Below are positions 25,728 through 33,915 of a stretch of 44,113 nucleotides of DNA, one piece after another (the stretch's first letter is position 1; each line of letters begins with the position of its first letter). Both the position numbers and the translations under genes were made by a program. The stretch comes from Novosphingobium sp. (GTDB lineage Bacteria > Pseudomonadota > Alphaproteobacteria > Sphingomonadales > Sphingomonadaceae): NCBI GenBank assembly GCA_029247785.1, contig JAQWKP010000213.1:1-44113 (forward strand), given 5' to 3'. The notes beneath the pieces are model-generated. The model was given only the letters and a program-made list of their open reading frames with translations. It was not told the DNA's origin and searched no databases.

Positions 25728-25783
25728 CCTGTTCGCGCCGCGCTTGTCGCACCACTCCTGTCGACGGGCTCAGCGCGAACGGG
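25728..25783. repeat. REP-like inverted repeat between convergent genes
   Basis: Two related copies of a ~19-base element face each other. GTTCGCGC at 25731-25738 pairs with GCGCGAAC at 25773-25780, and the match continues inward at about 15 of 19 positions. The right-hand copy, read on the minus strand (GTTCGCGCTGAGCCCGTCG), belongs to a repeat type common between genes in sphingomonads. The hairpin lies between convergent stops and could act as a bidirectional terminator. Confidence 0.65.
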
Positions 25784-25816
25784 ACGAAAGGACGGTCCGC
25801 ATGTCCCTGTGCAGGT

Positions 25817-26932
25817 TCAGGCCAGCTCTTGCGGGGTCGGTTCGATGCTCAGCTTCGTCGCGGCTGTCGGCATCTGCTGCGTCGCGCAGTGAATTCCACC
25901 GCCCATTTCGCCTAGCGGATCGACGTTCAGGCTGACGATTTCGCGATCCGGATAGTGCCTTTTCAAGGCATTGACAGCGAGTTCATCGGTGATGTCATCG
26001 CCGAAGCTCGCAGCAATCACGCCGCCGTTACAAACGTAGAAGTTGGCGTATGAAGCCACAAAATCCGCGTCTCGATTACGGGGATTTCCAGGTTCGGGAA
26101 TGGCATCGACGGTCAAACCGGCCTTGGCCAGAGCGTCATGGGTCTTCCTGGCAGCGACATGGAACGGGTCGCCGGAATCGAATTTTGACGGGAGGTTGAT
26201 CAAGACCCGTCCCTTGCCGGTGAACCGCGCAAGGCTGTCGATATGATAATCGGTGATGTCCAATCCCCGCACGCCTTCGCTCCAGATCATCGATCGGGCT
26301 CCGTATGCAGCAAGCAGGCGTCTCTCGATCTCGTCGCGCGTCAGTCCGGGGTTGCGGTTCTCGTTCACCCAGCAACTCTCATGCGCCATGAGAAGTCCGC
26401 TGCCGTCCTGCTCGACACCACCCGGCTCTCCTACCAGCCCGCTCGGTATCATCTCGAGGCCGAGCTGTTCCGCAACCTGGCCGGCAATTCGGGCGTCGTG
26501 CTTGTGCAGCTGCTTGTTACCCCAGCCGTTGAACTCGATCTGGCTGATCGCGATCCGGCCAGCGCCGTCGATCACGAACAATGGACCGCTATCCCTGCAC
26601 CACAGGTCTTCGGCCGGAATGTCCCAAAGTTCAACACTTTCGGAAAGTCTGGCGCGGGCCGAACCGTGGTGCGCCTTTTCGGCCAGCATGACGACCGGTT
26701 CGAACCGGGAGATTGCATTGGCGATGCCGGCAATCGTTTGCTGGACCATATCCAGAAACGCAGGGTCGGGATGGACTATTCGGCTGACCGGCCATTGCAT
26801 GAAGGTCCGGTCATGGTGGTGTTCCTCGGGCGGAACATGATAGATTTCCGTATCGCTCACCGGCCTGTTCCAAAGATAGACGGAGGCAGCGGCCAGCGAA
26901 GCGGTTCCCGCGAGAATTGACCTGCGCTTCAA
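25817..26932 (-). CDS. Exported agmatine deiminase-family protein
   Basis: 371 aa peptidyl-arginine/agmatine deiminase fold. Typical members convert agmatine to N-carbamoylputrescine and ammonia in the cytoplasm. Visible active-site parts are LWCRDSGP near residue 110, ITDYHIDSLARF (catalytic His) near 230, and GGGIHCATQQMP (nucleophile Cys) near 350. Unlike canonical enzymes it starts with a twin-arginine-type signal, KRRSILAGTASLAAAS, so it is predicted to be exported or anchored. The start is TTG at 26932; no in-frame ATG exists before residue 45. The ribosome-binding site is poor. A possible AguB partner lies at 42491-43342, but that one is cytoplasmic. Its true substrate may be another guanidino compound or a protein arginine. 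Confidence 0.85.
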   Translation of the reverse strand: MKRRSILAGTASLAAASVYLWNRPVSDTEIYHVPPEEHHHDRTFMQWPVSRIVHPDPAFLDMVQQTIAGIANAISRFEPVVMLAEKAHHGSARARLSESVELWDIPAEDLWCRDSGPLFVIDGAGRIAISQIEFNGWGNKQLHKHDARIAGQVAEQLGLEMIPSGLVGEPGGVEQDGSGLLMAHESCWVNENRNPGLTRDEIERRLLAAYGARSMIWSEGVRGLDITDYHIDSLARFTGKGRVLINLPSKFDSGDPFHVAARKTHDALAKAGLTVDAIPEPGNPRNRDADFVASYANFYVCNGGVIAASFGDDITDELAVNALKRHYPDREIVSLNVDPLGEMGGGIHCATQQMPTAATKLSIEPTPQELA

Positions 26933-27001
26933 TTGCTGATGCCCTTGCCCGTGCCAGACTGCGATCCATACGGAATCCGCATGCCGATTGGAACCGGGCA
27001 G

Positions 27002-27667
27002 CTAGCGGCAGAAGCTTTTGCCGTTCGCCTCAAGGTGGAAATGATCCTTGTGGGCCGCGTTGTATTCCGGGCCCAGCACCGTGCCGAAGCGCTTGCAAGC
27101 GCTCTGGTGGACGATACGCAGGAAGCGCCGCTCTTCGTCGCTGAATGTATTCCAGCCCTGCAACACACTGATCCGCCGCCCGTCCGCGAGAACGAAGGCA
27201 GAGACATCGATCGCATTGGCGGTGGCATGCCCCGAGCGGCGACTGGTGCCGGCGACATTGCGGCAGGCGTAGCTGCCCATCGTCTCGATCTTGATGAGCC
27301 TGGAGCCCAAAATCTGCCTTGCTGCCCGGTCCACGCCAAAACGCGCCCAGCCTGCAAAACTGTTGGCCATAGGGCAGGTAACCGGCCCGAGATTGCCGAG
27401 ACTCAGTACGGAGGTGTCGCTGCGTAGGCTGGCGAGCTTCACGGAATTGAGAGTCGAACAACCCGAGCCGAAATACTGGTCGGGCAGCGGCGAGAAATTC
27501 GCATTGGTTGAGCCGAGTTGCGCCAGACACTGTCGTGAACTCGGTGAAGGCGAAGAATAGCTCGCTGAAGACGACGTGCGAACGCCTTGCTGGCGCGATG
27601 ATTGCGGAATATCGACACAAGCTGTCAGGGCGGCCAACAGGGGCAGTATGGCAAGAATGTGCCGCAT
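27002..27667 (-). CDS. Extensin-family lipoprotein (putative cell-wall peptidase)
   Basis: 221 aa. The signal sequence ends in the lipobox LTAC near residue 17, so it is lipidated. A Ser-rich linker (residues 25-45) follows, then an extensin-C domain related to LAS-type DD-carboxypeptidases. The zinc-site pattern is visible as GHATANAIDVSAF near residue 145 and HKDHFHLE near 208. Conserved cysteines (CSTL, VTCPM, YACRN, SACKRF, SFCR) suggest disulfides in the periplasm. The likely role is peptidoglycan trimming, by family resemblance only. The ATG is at 27667. It is divergent from serC and 69 bases upstream of the deiminase-like gene, with which it may be co-transcribed. Confidence 0.88.
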   Translation of the reverse strand: MRHILAILPLLAALTACVDIPQSSRQQGVRTSSSASYSSPSPSSRQCLAQLGSTNANFSPLPDQYFGSGCSTLNSVKLASLRSDTSVLSLGNLGPVTCPMANSFAGWARFGVDRAARQILGSRLIKIETMGSYACRNVAGTSRRSGHATANAIDVSAFVLADGRRISVLQGWNTFSDEERRFLRIVHQSACKRFGTVLGPEYNAAHKDHFHLEANGKSFCR

Positions 27668-27840
27668 CGGCAGGATTTTGCCGCGTGATGGTTAAGATTC
27701 GGTTTTACGGCGCACCAGCACGTCCTTTGAAATGGGGGTAAGTCGACCAAATTCCTTGACATGCTGCGCTGCAACATTAAGCCGGTCGACGGGCCACGCG
27801 GTCCCAACGCCGCGCGTGCTCTCTGTAAGGAGAGTCTGAA
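27668..27840. promoter_or_regulatory. Divergent region extensin / serC, with serC leader structures
   Basis: A 173-base spacer. It has a TTGACA at 27756-27761 but no good -10 at the right distance. Inverted repeats are GTCGACC (27742-27748) with GGTCGAC (27783-27789), and a 5-bp hairpin CTCTC/GAGAG at 27819-27834 that encloses the serC ribosome-binding site GGAGAG. A serC leader RNA motif is known in some Alphaproteobacteria; I could not match it by eye. Confidence 0.35.
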
Positions 27841-28968
27841 ATGACTGATATTGCAATGCCGGCGCGCAAACCTGCGCGGCCGTTTTTTTCATCCGGTCCT
27901 TGCGCCAAGCCGCCCGGATATTCCCCTGACAAACTAACCACCGAATCGCTCGGCCGGTCGCATCGCGCGAAGATCGGCAAGAGCCGTCTTGCCACATGTA
28001 TCGACCTTATGCGCGAGGTGCTGCAGCTGCCCGATACGCATCGCATCGGCATCGTTCCGGGGTCGGATACTGGCGCTTTCGAATTGGCGATGTGGACGAT
28101 GCTGGGGGCACGTGGTGTGACGACGCTGGCCTGGGAAAGTTTTGGCGAGGGCTGGGTGACCGATGCGGTCAAGCAGCTCAAGCTCGATCCCACGGTGATC
28201 CGCGCCGGTTACGGCGAGCTGCCCGATCTGGCGCAGGTCGACTGGTCGAACGATGTGTTGTTCACCTGGAACGGCACTACCTCGGGCGTGCGCGTGCCCA
28301 ATGCCGATTGGATCCCCGAGAACCGCGAGGGCCTGAGCTTTGCGGACGCGACCAGTGCGGTGTTCGCCTATGATATCGATTGGAACAAGATCGATGTTGC
28401 GACCTTCTCGTGGCAGAAGGCGCTGGGCGGCGAGGGCGGGCATGGTGTCCTGATCCTTGGCCCGCGTGCGGTTGAACGGCTCGAAAGTTATTCCCCGGCT
28501 TGGCCGCTGCCCAAGGTGTTCCGGCTTACAAAGGGCGGCAAGCTCAACGAGGGTATTTTCAAAGGCGAGACGATCAACACGCCTTCGATGCTCGCGGTAG
28601 AGGACGCGATTTGGGCGCTGGAGTGGGCGAAGTCGGTCGGTGGTCATGCCGGTATGAAAGCCCGGTCCCGGGCCAATGCTGAAGCGCTCGACGCCATCGT
28701 CCAGTCGCACAATTGGCTCGGCCATCTTGCCGCCGATCCGGCGAGCCGCTCGACCACCAGCGTGTGCCTCACCGTCGAAGGTGCCGACGGTGATTTCATC
28801 AAGGCGTTCGCCAAGCTGCTTGAGGATGAAGGTGCGGCGTATGACATCGCCGGCTATCGCGATGCCCCGCCCGGCCTCAGGATCTGGTGTGGTGCCACCG
28901 TTGATGCTGCCGATATCGAAGCGCTTGGCCCGTGGCTCCATTGGGCCTGGGAATCGCTTCGTGACTGA
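27841..28968 (+). CDS. serC: Phosphoserine aminotransferase
   Basis: 375 aa PLP-dependent class V aminotransferase. It converts 3-phosphohydroxypyruvate and glutamate to phosphoserine and 2-oxoglutarate in serine synthesis, and also serves in pyridoxal phosphate synthesis. FFSSGPCAKPPG near residue 15 and the PLP lysine in SWQKALGGEGGHG near residue 198 mark the longer, alphaproteobacterial/archaeal-type SerC. GRSHRAKIGK is the phosphate-binding region. The ATG is preceded by AAGGAGAG. It lies 50 bases upstream of serA, its pathway partner, with a palindromic repeat between them. Confidence 0.96.
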   Translation: MTDIAMPARKPARPFFSSGPCAKPPGYSPDKLTTESLGRSHRAKIGKSRLATCIDLMREVLQLPDTHRIGIVPGSDTGAFELAMWTMLGARGVTTLAWESFGEGWVTDAVKQLKLDPTVIRAGYGELPDLAQVDWSNDVLFTWNGTTSGVRVPNADWIPENREGLSFADATSAVFAYDIDWNKIDVATFSWQKALGGEGGHGVLILGPRAVERLESYSPAWPLPKVFRLTKGGKLNEGIFKGETINTPSMLAVEDAIWALEWAKSVGGHAGMKARSRANAEALDAIVQSHNWLGHLAADPASRSTTSVCLTVEGADGDFIKAFAKLLEDEGAAYDIAGYRDAPPGLRIWCGATVDAADIEALGPWLHWAWESLRD

Positions 28969-28974
28969 TTTTCT

Positions 28975-29002
28975 CGTCCTCCCCCGCCTAGGCGGAATGA
29001 CG
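28975..29002. repeat. Degenerate palindromic repeat between serC and serA
   Basis: The perfect 12-base palindrome CCGCCTAGGCGG (28984-28995) is flanked by CGTC and GACG arms. It looks like a decayed copy of the CGTCATTCCCGCC-type intergenic repeats seen in many Alphaproteobacteria. As RNA it forms a hairpin between two genes of one pathway and might tune the serC/serA ratio; that is inference. Confidence 0.55.
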
Positions 29003-29018
29003 AAAGAGGGAATATGAA

Positions 29019-30608
29019 ATGACTAAACCCAAAGTCCTCATATCTGACAAGATGGACCCCAATGCCGCCCGAATCTTCGAAGAGCGCGGCTGCGATGTTG
29101 ATGTGATCACTGGGCAAAGCCCTGAAGAACTGCTGAAGATCATCGGCGAGTATGACGGCCTCGCCATTCGCTCGTCGACCAAGGTTACCGCCGACATTCT
29201 CGAGGCAGCAACCAATCTCAAGGTCATCGGTCGCGCTGGTATTGGCGTCGACAATGTCGATGTCCCGGTCGCCTCCGCCAAGGGTGTGGTGGTGATGAAC
29301 ACGCCGTTCGGCAATTCCATCACCACCGCCGAGCACGCCATCGCGATGATCATGGCGCTCGCCCGTCAGATTCCCGACGCCAACGAATCGACCCAGGCCG
29401 GCAAGTGGGAGAAGAGCCGCTTCATGGGTGTCGAGGTCACTGGCAAGACTCTTGGCCTGATCGGTGCAGGCAATATCGGCTCAATCGTTGCCAGCCGCGC
29501 GCTGGGTCTCAAAATGAAGGTGATTGCCTTCGATCCGTTCCTTACCGATGAACGCGCGGTCGAAATCGGCGTCGAGAATGTGGATCTTGACGCTCTGCTC
29601 GCTCGCGCTGACTTCATAACTTTGCACACGCCGCTGACAGACCAGACCCGCAACATCCTTTCCCGCGAAAACCTAGGCAAGACCAAACAGGGTGTCCGGA
29701 TCGTCAATTGCGCGCGCGGCGGGTTGATCGACGAGGAGGCATTGCGCGAGGCTTTGGACAGCGGCCATGTTGCCGGTGCCGCGCTCGATGTATTTACCGA
29801 GGAACCGGCGAAGGAAAACGTGCTGTTCGGCGCGCCTAACTTCATCTGCACCCCGCATCTCGGTGCTTCAACGACCGAGGCGCAGGTCAATGTCGCGCTG
29901 CAGGTCGCCGAACAGATGAGCGATTACCTCGTCAATGGTGGTGTCACCAATGCTCTCAACCTGCCATCATTGTCGGCAGAGGAGGCCCCCAAGCTGACGC
30001 CCTACATGGCGCTTGCCGAAAGGCTCGGCAGCCTGGTTGGCCAATTGGCGCATGGCAATCTCACGCAGATCAGTATCGAGCGTGAAGGCGCAGCGGCGCA
30101 GCTCAACGGCAAGCCGATCGGCGCGGCGGTGCTGTCCGGCTTCATGAGCCAGTATTCGGACACGGTGAACATGGTCAACGCGCCGTTTCTGGCGAGGGAA
30201 CGCGGGCTGGACGTGCGCGAGATCCGCCATGATCGCGAGGGTGTCTATCACACGCTGTTGCGCGTGACCGTCGCGACCAGCCAGGGCGACCGCTCGGTCG
30301 CCGGAACACTGTTCGGTAACGAAAATCCGCGTCTGGTCGAGATTTTCGGTATCGGTATCGAGGCCGAATTGTCCGGGAATATGCTTTACGTCGTGAACGA
30401 GGACGCGCCGGGCTTTATCGGCCGGTTAGGCACGCTGCTGGGCGAGCAGGGCATCAATATCGGCACATTCCATCTCGGTCGGCGTGACGAAGCGGGTGAC
30501 GGCGATGCGGTGTTGCTGCTCTCGCTCGACAGTCCGATCCCGTCCAAGGTCATGGACATGGTCTGCGAAGTGCCGGGCGTGCGCATGGCCATGCCGCTGG
30601 CATTTTGA
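29019..30608 (+). CDS. serA: D-3-phosphoglycerate dehydrogenase
   Basis: 529 aa, the long form. It catalyses the first step of serine synthesis, oxidising 3-phosphoglycerate with NAD. The order is substrate/NAD domains (residues 1-315), an intervening domain (about 320-450), and a C-terminal ACT domain (about 455-529) that usually binds serine for feedback control. The Rossmann loop GAGNIGSIVA is near 150. The catalytic residues lie in NCARGGLIDE (Arg), FTEEP (Glu) and TPHLGAST (His). AGAGGG precedes the ATG at suitable spacing. It is followed directly by hisZ, suggesting one amino-acid biosynthesis transcript. Confidence 0.97.
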   Translation: MTKPKVLISDKMDPNAARIFEERGCDVDVITGQSPEELLKIIGEYDGLAIRSSTKVTADILEAATNLKVIGRAGIGVDNVDVPVASAKGVVVMNTPFGNSITTAEHAIAMIMALARQIPDANESTQAGKWEKSRFMGVEVTGKTLGLIGAGNIGSIVASRALGLKMKVIAFDPFLTDERAVEIGVENVDLDALLARADFITLHTPLTDQTRNILSRENLGKTKQGVRIVNCARGGLIDEEALREALDSGHVAGAALDVFTEEPAKENVLFGAPNFICTPHLGASTTEAQVNVALQVAEQMSDYLVNGGVTNALNLPSLSAEEAPKLTPYMALAERLGSLVGQLAHGNLTQISIEREGAAAQLNGKPIGAAVLSGFMSQYSDTVNMVNAPFLARERGLDVREIRHDREGVYHTLLRVTVATSQGDRSVAGTLFGNENPRLVEIFGIGIEAELSGNMLYVVNEDAPGFIGRLGTLLGEQGINIGTFHLGRRDEAGDGDAVLLLSLDSPIPSKVMDMVCEVPGVRMAMPLAF

Positions 30609-30661
30609 CAGGAGCAAGCTTGCAAAGCTTAGCCAATCCCGCGAAAGCCGAGCAGGGTAGA

Positions 30662-31789
30662 ATGATGCAAGACGCCGACCGTGATCTGTTGCCCGAGGGG
30701 CTTGTCGACCGCCTACCGCAAGGCGCGGGCGCTGCCGTGCGCGTCAAGCGCGCTGCGCTCGACGTCATGGCGGGTCATGGCTATGACCGGGTGCTGACCC
30801 CGGGAATCGAGTTTGAACGCTCGATGGCAAGCCGGATGGTGGGGGTCCAGCCGCGCCGCATGTTCCGCTTTGTCGACCCGGCGAGTTCGCGCACCCTTGC
30901 ACTGCGTTCGGACATTACCGTGCAAGTCGGTCGCATCTCAGCGACTTCGCTGGCTGATGCGCCAAGGCCGCTTCGACTGTGCTATTCCGGTCAGGTTCTA
31001 ACGATCAAGCCGGACGGGCTCGACCCAGCCCGAGAGCGGCTGCAATTGGGGGCCGAAATGATCGGCAGCGATTCCGTCGCTGCCGCAGCCGAGATCGTCG
31101 CGGTCGCGATCGAAGCGTTGCAGGCGGCAGGCGCGCAAGGCGTGTCCGTTGATTTCACCTTGCCGGACCTGGTCGATACGCTCGCCGAGAAGTCTTTGCC
31201 GTTGCCTGTCGAAAGCATTGAGGCGGTTCGCCGCGAGCTCGATGCCAAGGATGCGGGCGGTCTCGTCGCGGCCGGTGGGGAAGCTTATCTGCCGCTGCTC
31301 TATGCGATCGGCCCGTTCGATCGGGCGATCGAACAGCTGGCCGAGACCGATGCTGGTGGCGCGCTCGCCAGCCGCATCGAGGGGCTACGCGAGATTGCCG
31401 CACGGATTGCCGGCAAGGCCCGGATCACACTCGATCCGTCCGAGCGGCATGGCTTCGAGTATCAGAGCTGGTTCGGATTCACGATTTACGCACAGGGTGT
31501 ATCGGGAGCGCTCGGCCGTGGTGGCACTTATCGCATCCTCGGCCGGGACGAGGCTGCGACTGGTTTCTCGCTCTATCCCGATCCGCTGATCGATGCGTTG
31601 GCGAATGTTGAAGAGGTGCGCGAAACGCTGTTCCTCCCGCTCGGCCATGACGAAGAAGTCGCCGCGAGGCTGCGTGCTATCGGCTGGCGCACAATTGCGG
31701 CATTGTCCGGCGACGACGATGCGGCAGGGCTCGGCTGCACTCACCGGCTGGAGGGTGACGAGGCAGTCGCACTTCAGGGCCGCAAATAG
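30662..31789 (+). CDS. hisZ: ATP phosphoribosyltransferase regulatory subunit
   Basis: 375 aa HisRS-like protein that lacks tRNA charging activity and partners with the short HisG to form the active first enzyme of histidine synthesis. Motif-2-like MFRFVDP and ALRSDITVQVGR, and the late GRGGTYRILGRDE, place it in HisZ. Its partner hisG is not in the window. The start is ATG at 30662 or 30665 (ATGATG) with AGGG upstream; the track start is a TTG overlapping the serA stop. Its 3' end overlaps the convergent SnoaL-like gene by 16 bases. Confidence 0.92.
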   Translation: MMQDADRDLLPEGLVDRLPQGAGAAVRVKRAALDVMAGHGYDRVLTPGIEFERSMASRMVGVQPRRMFRFVDPASSRTLALRSDITVQVGRISATSLADAPRPLRLCYSGQVLTIKPDGLDPARERLQLGAEMIGSDSVAAAAEIVAVAIEALQAAGAQGVSVDFTLPDLVDTLAEKSLPLPVESIEAVRRELDAKDAGGLVAAGGEAYLPLLYAIGPFDRAIEQLAETDAGGALASRIEGLREIAARIAGKARITLDPSERHGFEYQSWFGFTIYAQGVSGALGRGGTYRILGRDEAATGFSLYPDPLIDALANVEEVRETLFLPLGHDEEVAARLRAIGWRTIAALSGDDDAAGLGCTHRLEGDEAVALQGRK

Positions 31790-32223
31790 ACGATCATGCG
31801 GCTGAACCGGCCGTCCGGCGCCAGCGTGAAATGGTCGATCGTGGTCAGAACGTAGCGCTGCTCGCCGTCGACATCCATCGGGATCGAAAGCTCCATGAAG
31901 CAGTCATTGCCCTCACCGTAAATCGAGACGGCCTTGGCAATTGGCGTGACCTTGGCGATGGTGTTTTCGTAGAAATCGACGATCTTTGCGCGTCCGACTA
32001 CCGGCGCGCGCCTGAGCGGCGGATAGATCACCGCATCGTCGGTAAACAGGTCCGGCAGCTTGTGGAATTCGCGGGCCTGGACGTGTTCGACATAGGTTTG
32101 CGCCAGGCGGTAGGCCGGTGATGCCTTGGCATCGACTGGTGTGTCGATGAACACGTCGCGCTTGTCGGCATGGGCCGGATCGAGCCTTCCCCCCGGTACG
32201 TTCAGTTCGACATGGTCTGACAT
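31774..32223 (-). CDS. SnoaL/NTF2-like protein 1
   Basis: 149 aa alpha+beta-barrel protein of the NTF2/SnoaL type. Residues 40-149 carry the fold: AYRLAQTYVEHVQAREFHKL, then FTDDAVIYPP, then VGRAKIVDFYENTI, and a beta-sheet end with YVLTTIDHFTLAPDGRFS. Family members include ketosteroid isomerase, polyketide cyclases and limonene epoxide hydrolase, as well as many with unknown substrates. There is a ~30-residue N-terminal tail. It precedes nothing downstream except the end of hisZ, which it overlaps. It is 30 bases downstream of amidohydrolase 3 and is probably in its operon. Confidence 0.8.
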   Translation of the reverse strand: MSDHVELNVPGGRLDPAHADKRDVFIDTPVDAKASPAYRLAQTYVEHVQAREFHKLPDLFTDDAVIYPPLRRAPVVGRAKIVDFYENTIAKVTPIAKAVSIYGEGNDCFMELSIPMDVDGEQRYVLTTIDHFTLAPDGRFSRMIVYLRP

Positions 32224-32253
32224 CAGCTTCTCCTCTCTGCACTGTTCATCGTG

Positions 32254-33288
32254 TTACAAATCCGCCGGTAGGCGATAGGCGCGGGCCGCGGTTCCGGCGA
32301 ACAGATGGAGCTGTTCATCGGCGCTGTACTGCGCTGCCATCCGCTTGCAGCCATTCCAGAATACGCCGTAGCTGCAGGACGGCTTTTCCTGCGGGAAGTT
32401 GCTTTCGAACATACAGCGTGCCGGGCCGAAGCAGGCGATGCAGGTTTCGATCCAGCGCTGCCAGGCCCCGGCCAAACCCTGCGAAGAAGGCGGTTCGGGA
32501 TGCTGGTGGAATGTCAGGTCGCTGATCCACTTCGCCAGGCCGCCAAGCTTGCAAAAGACGTTTTCGCGCCGGGCGAGGTCAACCATCGCCTTTGCCCAAT
32601 TTGCGAAGCTCGCTTCAGGGTCGCGGGCATAGCCACCTTGCATCACCGGGGTACCGCAATGGTCGAGCACGATTGTCGCATCAGGAAATGCATCGGCGAG
32701 AGCGGCCAATTCCGGAATTTGCGGCCCATAAATCCAGCTGTCGAAACTGAGCTCGCGTCGCGCCAGTTCCGCAAATCCCTCGCGGAACTTCGGATCGGCC
32801 AGTCGATTGGGGGCGGCGTGAAGGAATTCCGGAGTGAGCGAAGCGTCGGCATCCCACGGGGTGATCTGGCGAATGCCCTTGAACCGCCCTTTGCCTGCCT
32901 CGACATGGGCGTCGAGTGTCTCGCAAACTGCGGTGCCCAGGAATAAATCCGCAAAGCCGACGATGCCCAGGCTGACCTGCGGCGCCCCTTCGGGCAGGGC
33001 CTTAGCCCCGGCGACGAGCGCACGCGTTTCTCCCACCGGGCGCAGCAGTTCGGGATCGTCGGGCGAGCAGCCGCGTCCGCGCCCGCCGGTCTCGGCATGG
33101 ATGCTGGCGACGATATTGTGGCCACTGGCCTGGATGTCGGCGAGGAATTCCTCTTCGTAATAGCGGTAGCCCGGGAAGGCGAGGCAATGGTGGTGCGCGT
33201 CGACGATCGGCAGCTCTGGCGCCAGCGGCTCCTCCGTGCGCCGCGCAAGCCATTCGTCTCTGACTGGAACGATGGAGGGATGGTTCAT
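32254..33288 (-). CDS. COG3618-type amidohydrolase (predicted TIM-barrel lactonase)
   Basis: 344 aa. The metal motif is VDAHHHCLAF near residue 30 (HxH present, unlike the other two amidohydrolases). The metal/catalytic His is in VLDHCGTP near residue 210, and the late acidic position appears as FESNFPQEK, where Asn replaces the usual Asp. KGIRQITPWD is a mid-barrel signature. COG3618 proteins include lactonases such as sugar- and muconolactone hydrolases. The ATG at 33288 (MNHPSIV) is divergent from SnoaL-like 2. It probably forms a unit with SnoaL-like 1. Confidence 0.88.
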   Translation of the reverse strand: MNHPSIVPVRDEWLARRTEEPLAPELPIVDAHHHCLAFPGYRYYEEEFLADIQASGHNIVASIHAETGGRGRGCSPDDPELLRPVGETRALVAGAKALPEGAPQVSLGIVGFADLFLGTAVCETLDAHVEAGKGRFKGIRQITPWDADASLTPEFLHAAPNRLADPKFREGFAELARRELSFDSWIYGPQIPELAALADAFPDATIVLDHCGTPVMQGGYARDPEASFANWAKAMVDLARRENVFCKLGGLAKWISDLTFHQHPEPPSSQGLAGAWQRWIETCIACFGPARCMFESNFPQEKPSCSYGVFWNGCKRMAAQYSADEQLHLFAGTAARAYRLPADL

Positions 33289-33398
33289 GCTGGCGAATAT
33301 GCATCAGCGCTGCAAGATGGCAAACAGCGATCACACGCTTGCGCGGCAGGCCCGACTTGTTCCACTCTGTGCCGTGACAATCTTGCGGGAGACGATCG

Positions 33399-33911
33399 AT
33401 GAGCAAATTCCTCGAGGCCGAAGCCGGCATCCGCCAGCTTCATTCGCATTACACCGATGCCGTCTGGCGCCAGGATTTCGCGGCCTTCGCCGATTGCTTT
33501 TCCGAAAATGGCGAGTGGCGGATTTCCGGAATGACCTTGCGCGGCCGAGCCGAGATTGCCGAGACGATCGAAAAGATCATGAAGAATGCCAGCCACATCC
33601 TCATCACCTTCCGCACGCCGATCATCGAGCTGACATCGCAAGGCGCCTCGGCGCGGACCTACATCACCGAGCAATGCAGCTGGAAGCATCTGCCGCCCAA
33701 CATCTCGATTGGCCGCTATTATGAAGACTTCATCGAGGAAGGTGGCCGCTGGCGGTTCGACTGGCGATTGTTCGAGCTGCATTATTCCGGCCCCGAAGAC
33801 ATGTCTGGCGCATGGCATGAACATCCCGATTATGGCCCGCCGCCGGCGATGCCGCCGCGCGACAGAACTCCGGCTGACCACGCCAGCAAGAAATGGGGGC
33901 TGACCGAATAG
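33399..33911 (+). CDS. SnoaL/NTF2-like protein 2
   Basis: 170 aa NTF2/SnoaL-type protein. The N-terminal helix pattern IRQLHSHYTDAVWRQDFAAF, then FSENGEWRISG, then LRGRAEIAETIEKI is characteristic of the SnoaL_4 subgroup, which also contains small subunits of ring-hydroxylating enzymes and scytalone dehydratase-like proteins. A strand with WRFDWRLFELHY closes the barrel, followed by a Pro-rich tail (residues 145-170). The function is unknown; isomerase, dehydratase or hydrolase roles are all possible. It ends four bases from the convergent beta-propeller gene. Confidence 0.82.
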   Translation: MSKFLEAEAGIRQLHSHYTDAVWRQDFAAFADCFSENGEWRISGMTLRGRAEIAETIEKIMKNASHILITFRTPIIELTSQGASARTYITEQCSWKHLPPNISIGRYYEDFIEEGGRWRFDWRLFELHYSGPEDMSGAWHEHPDYGPPPAMPPRDRTPADHASKKWGLTE

Positions 33912-33915
33912 CCCC

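Noticed and set aside
27756-27784. sigma70-type promoter for serC built on TTGACA
   Set aside because: No acceptable -10 hexamer at 16-18 bases, so I did not call it.
27934-28941. 335-aa minus-strand ORF opposite serC
   Set aside because: Fully inside the antisense of a clear phosphoserine aminotransferase; no family motifs.
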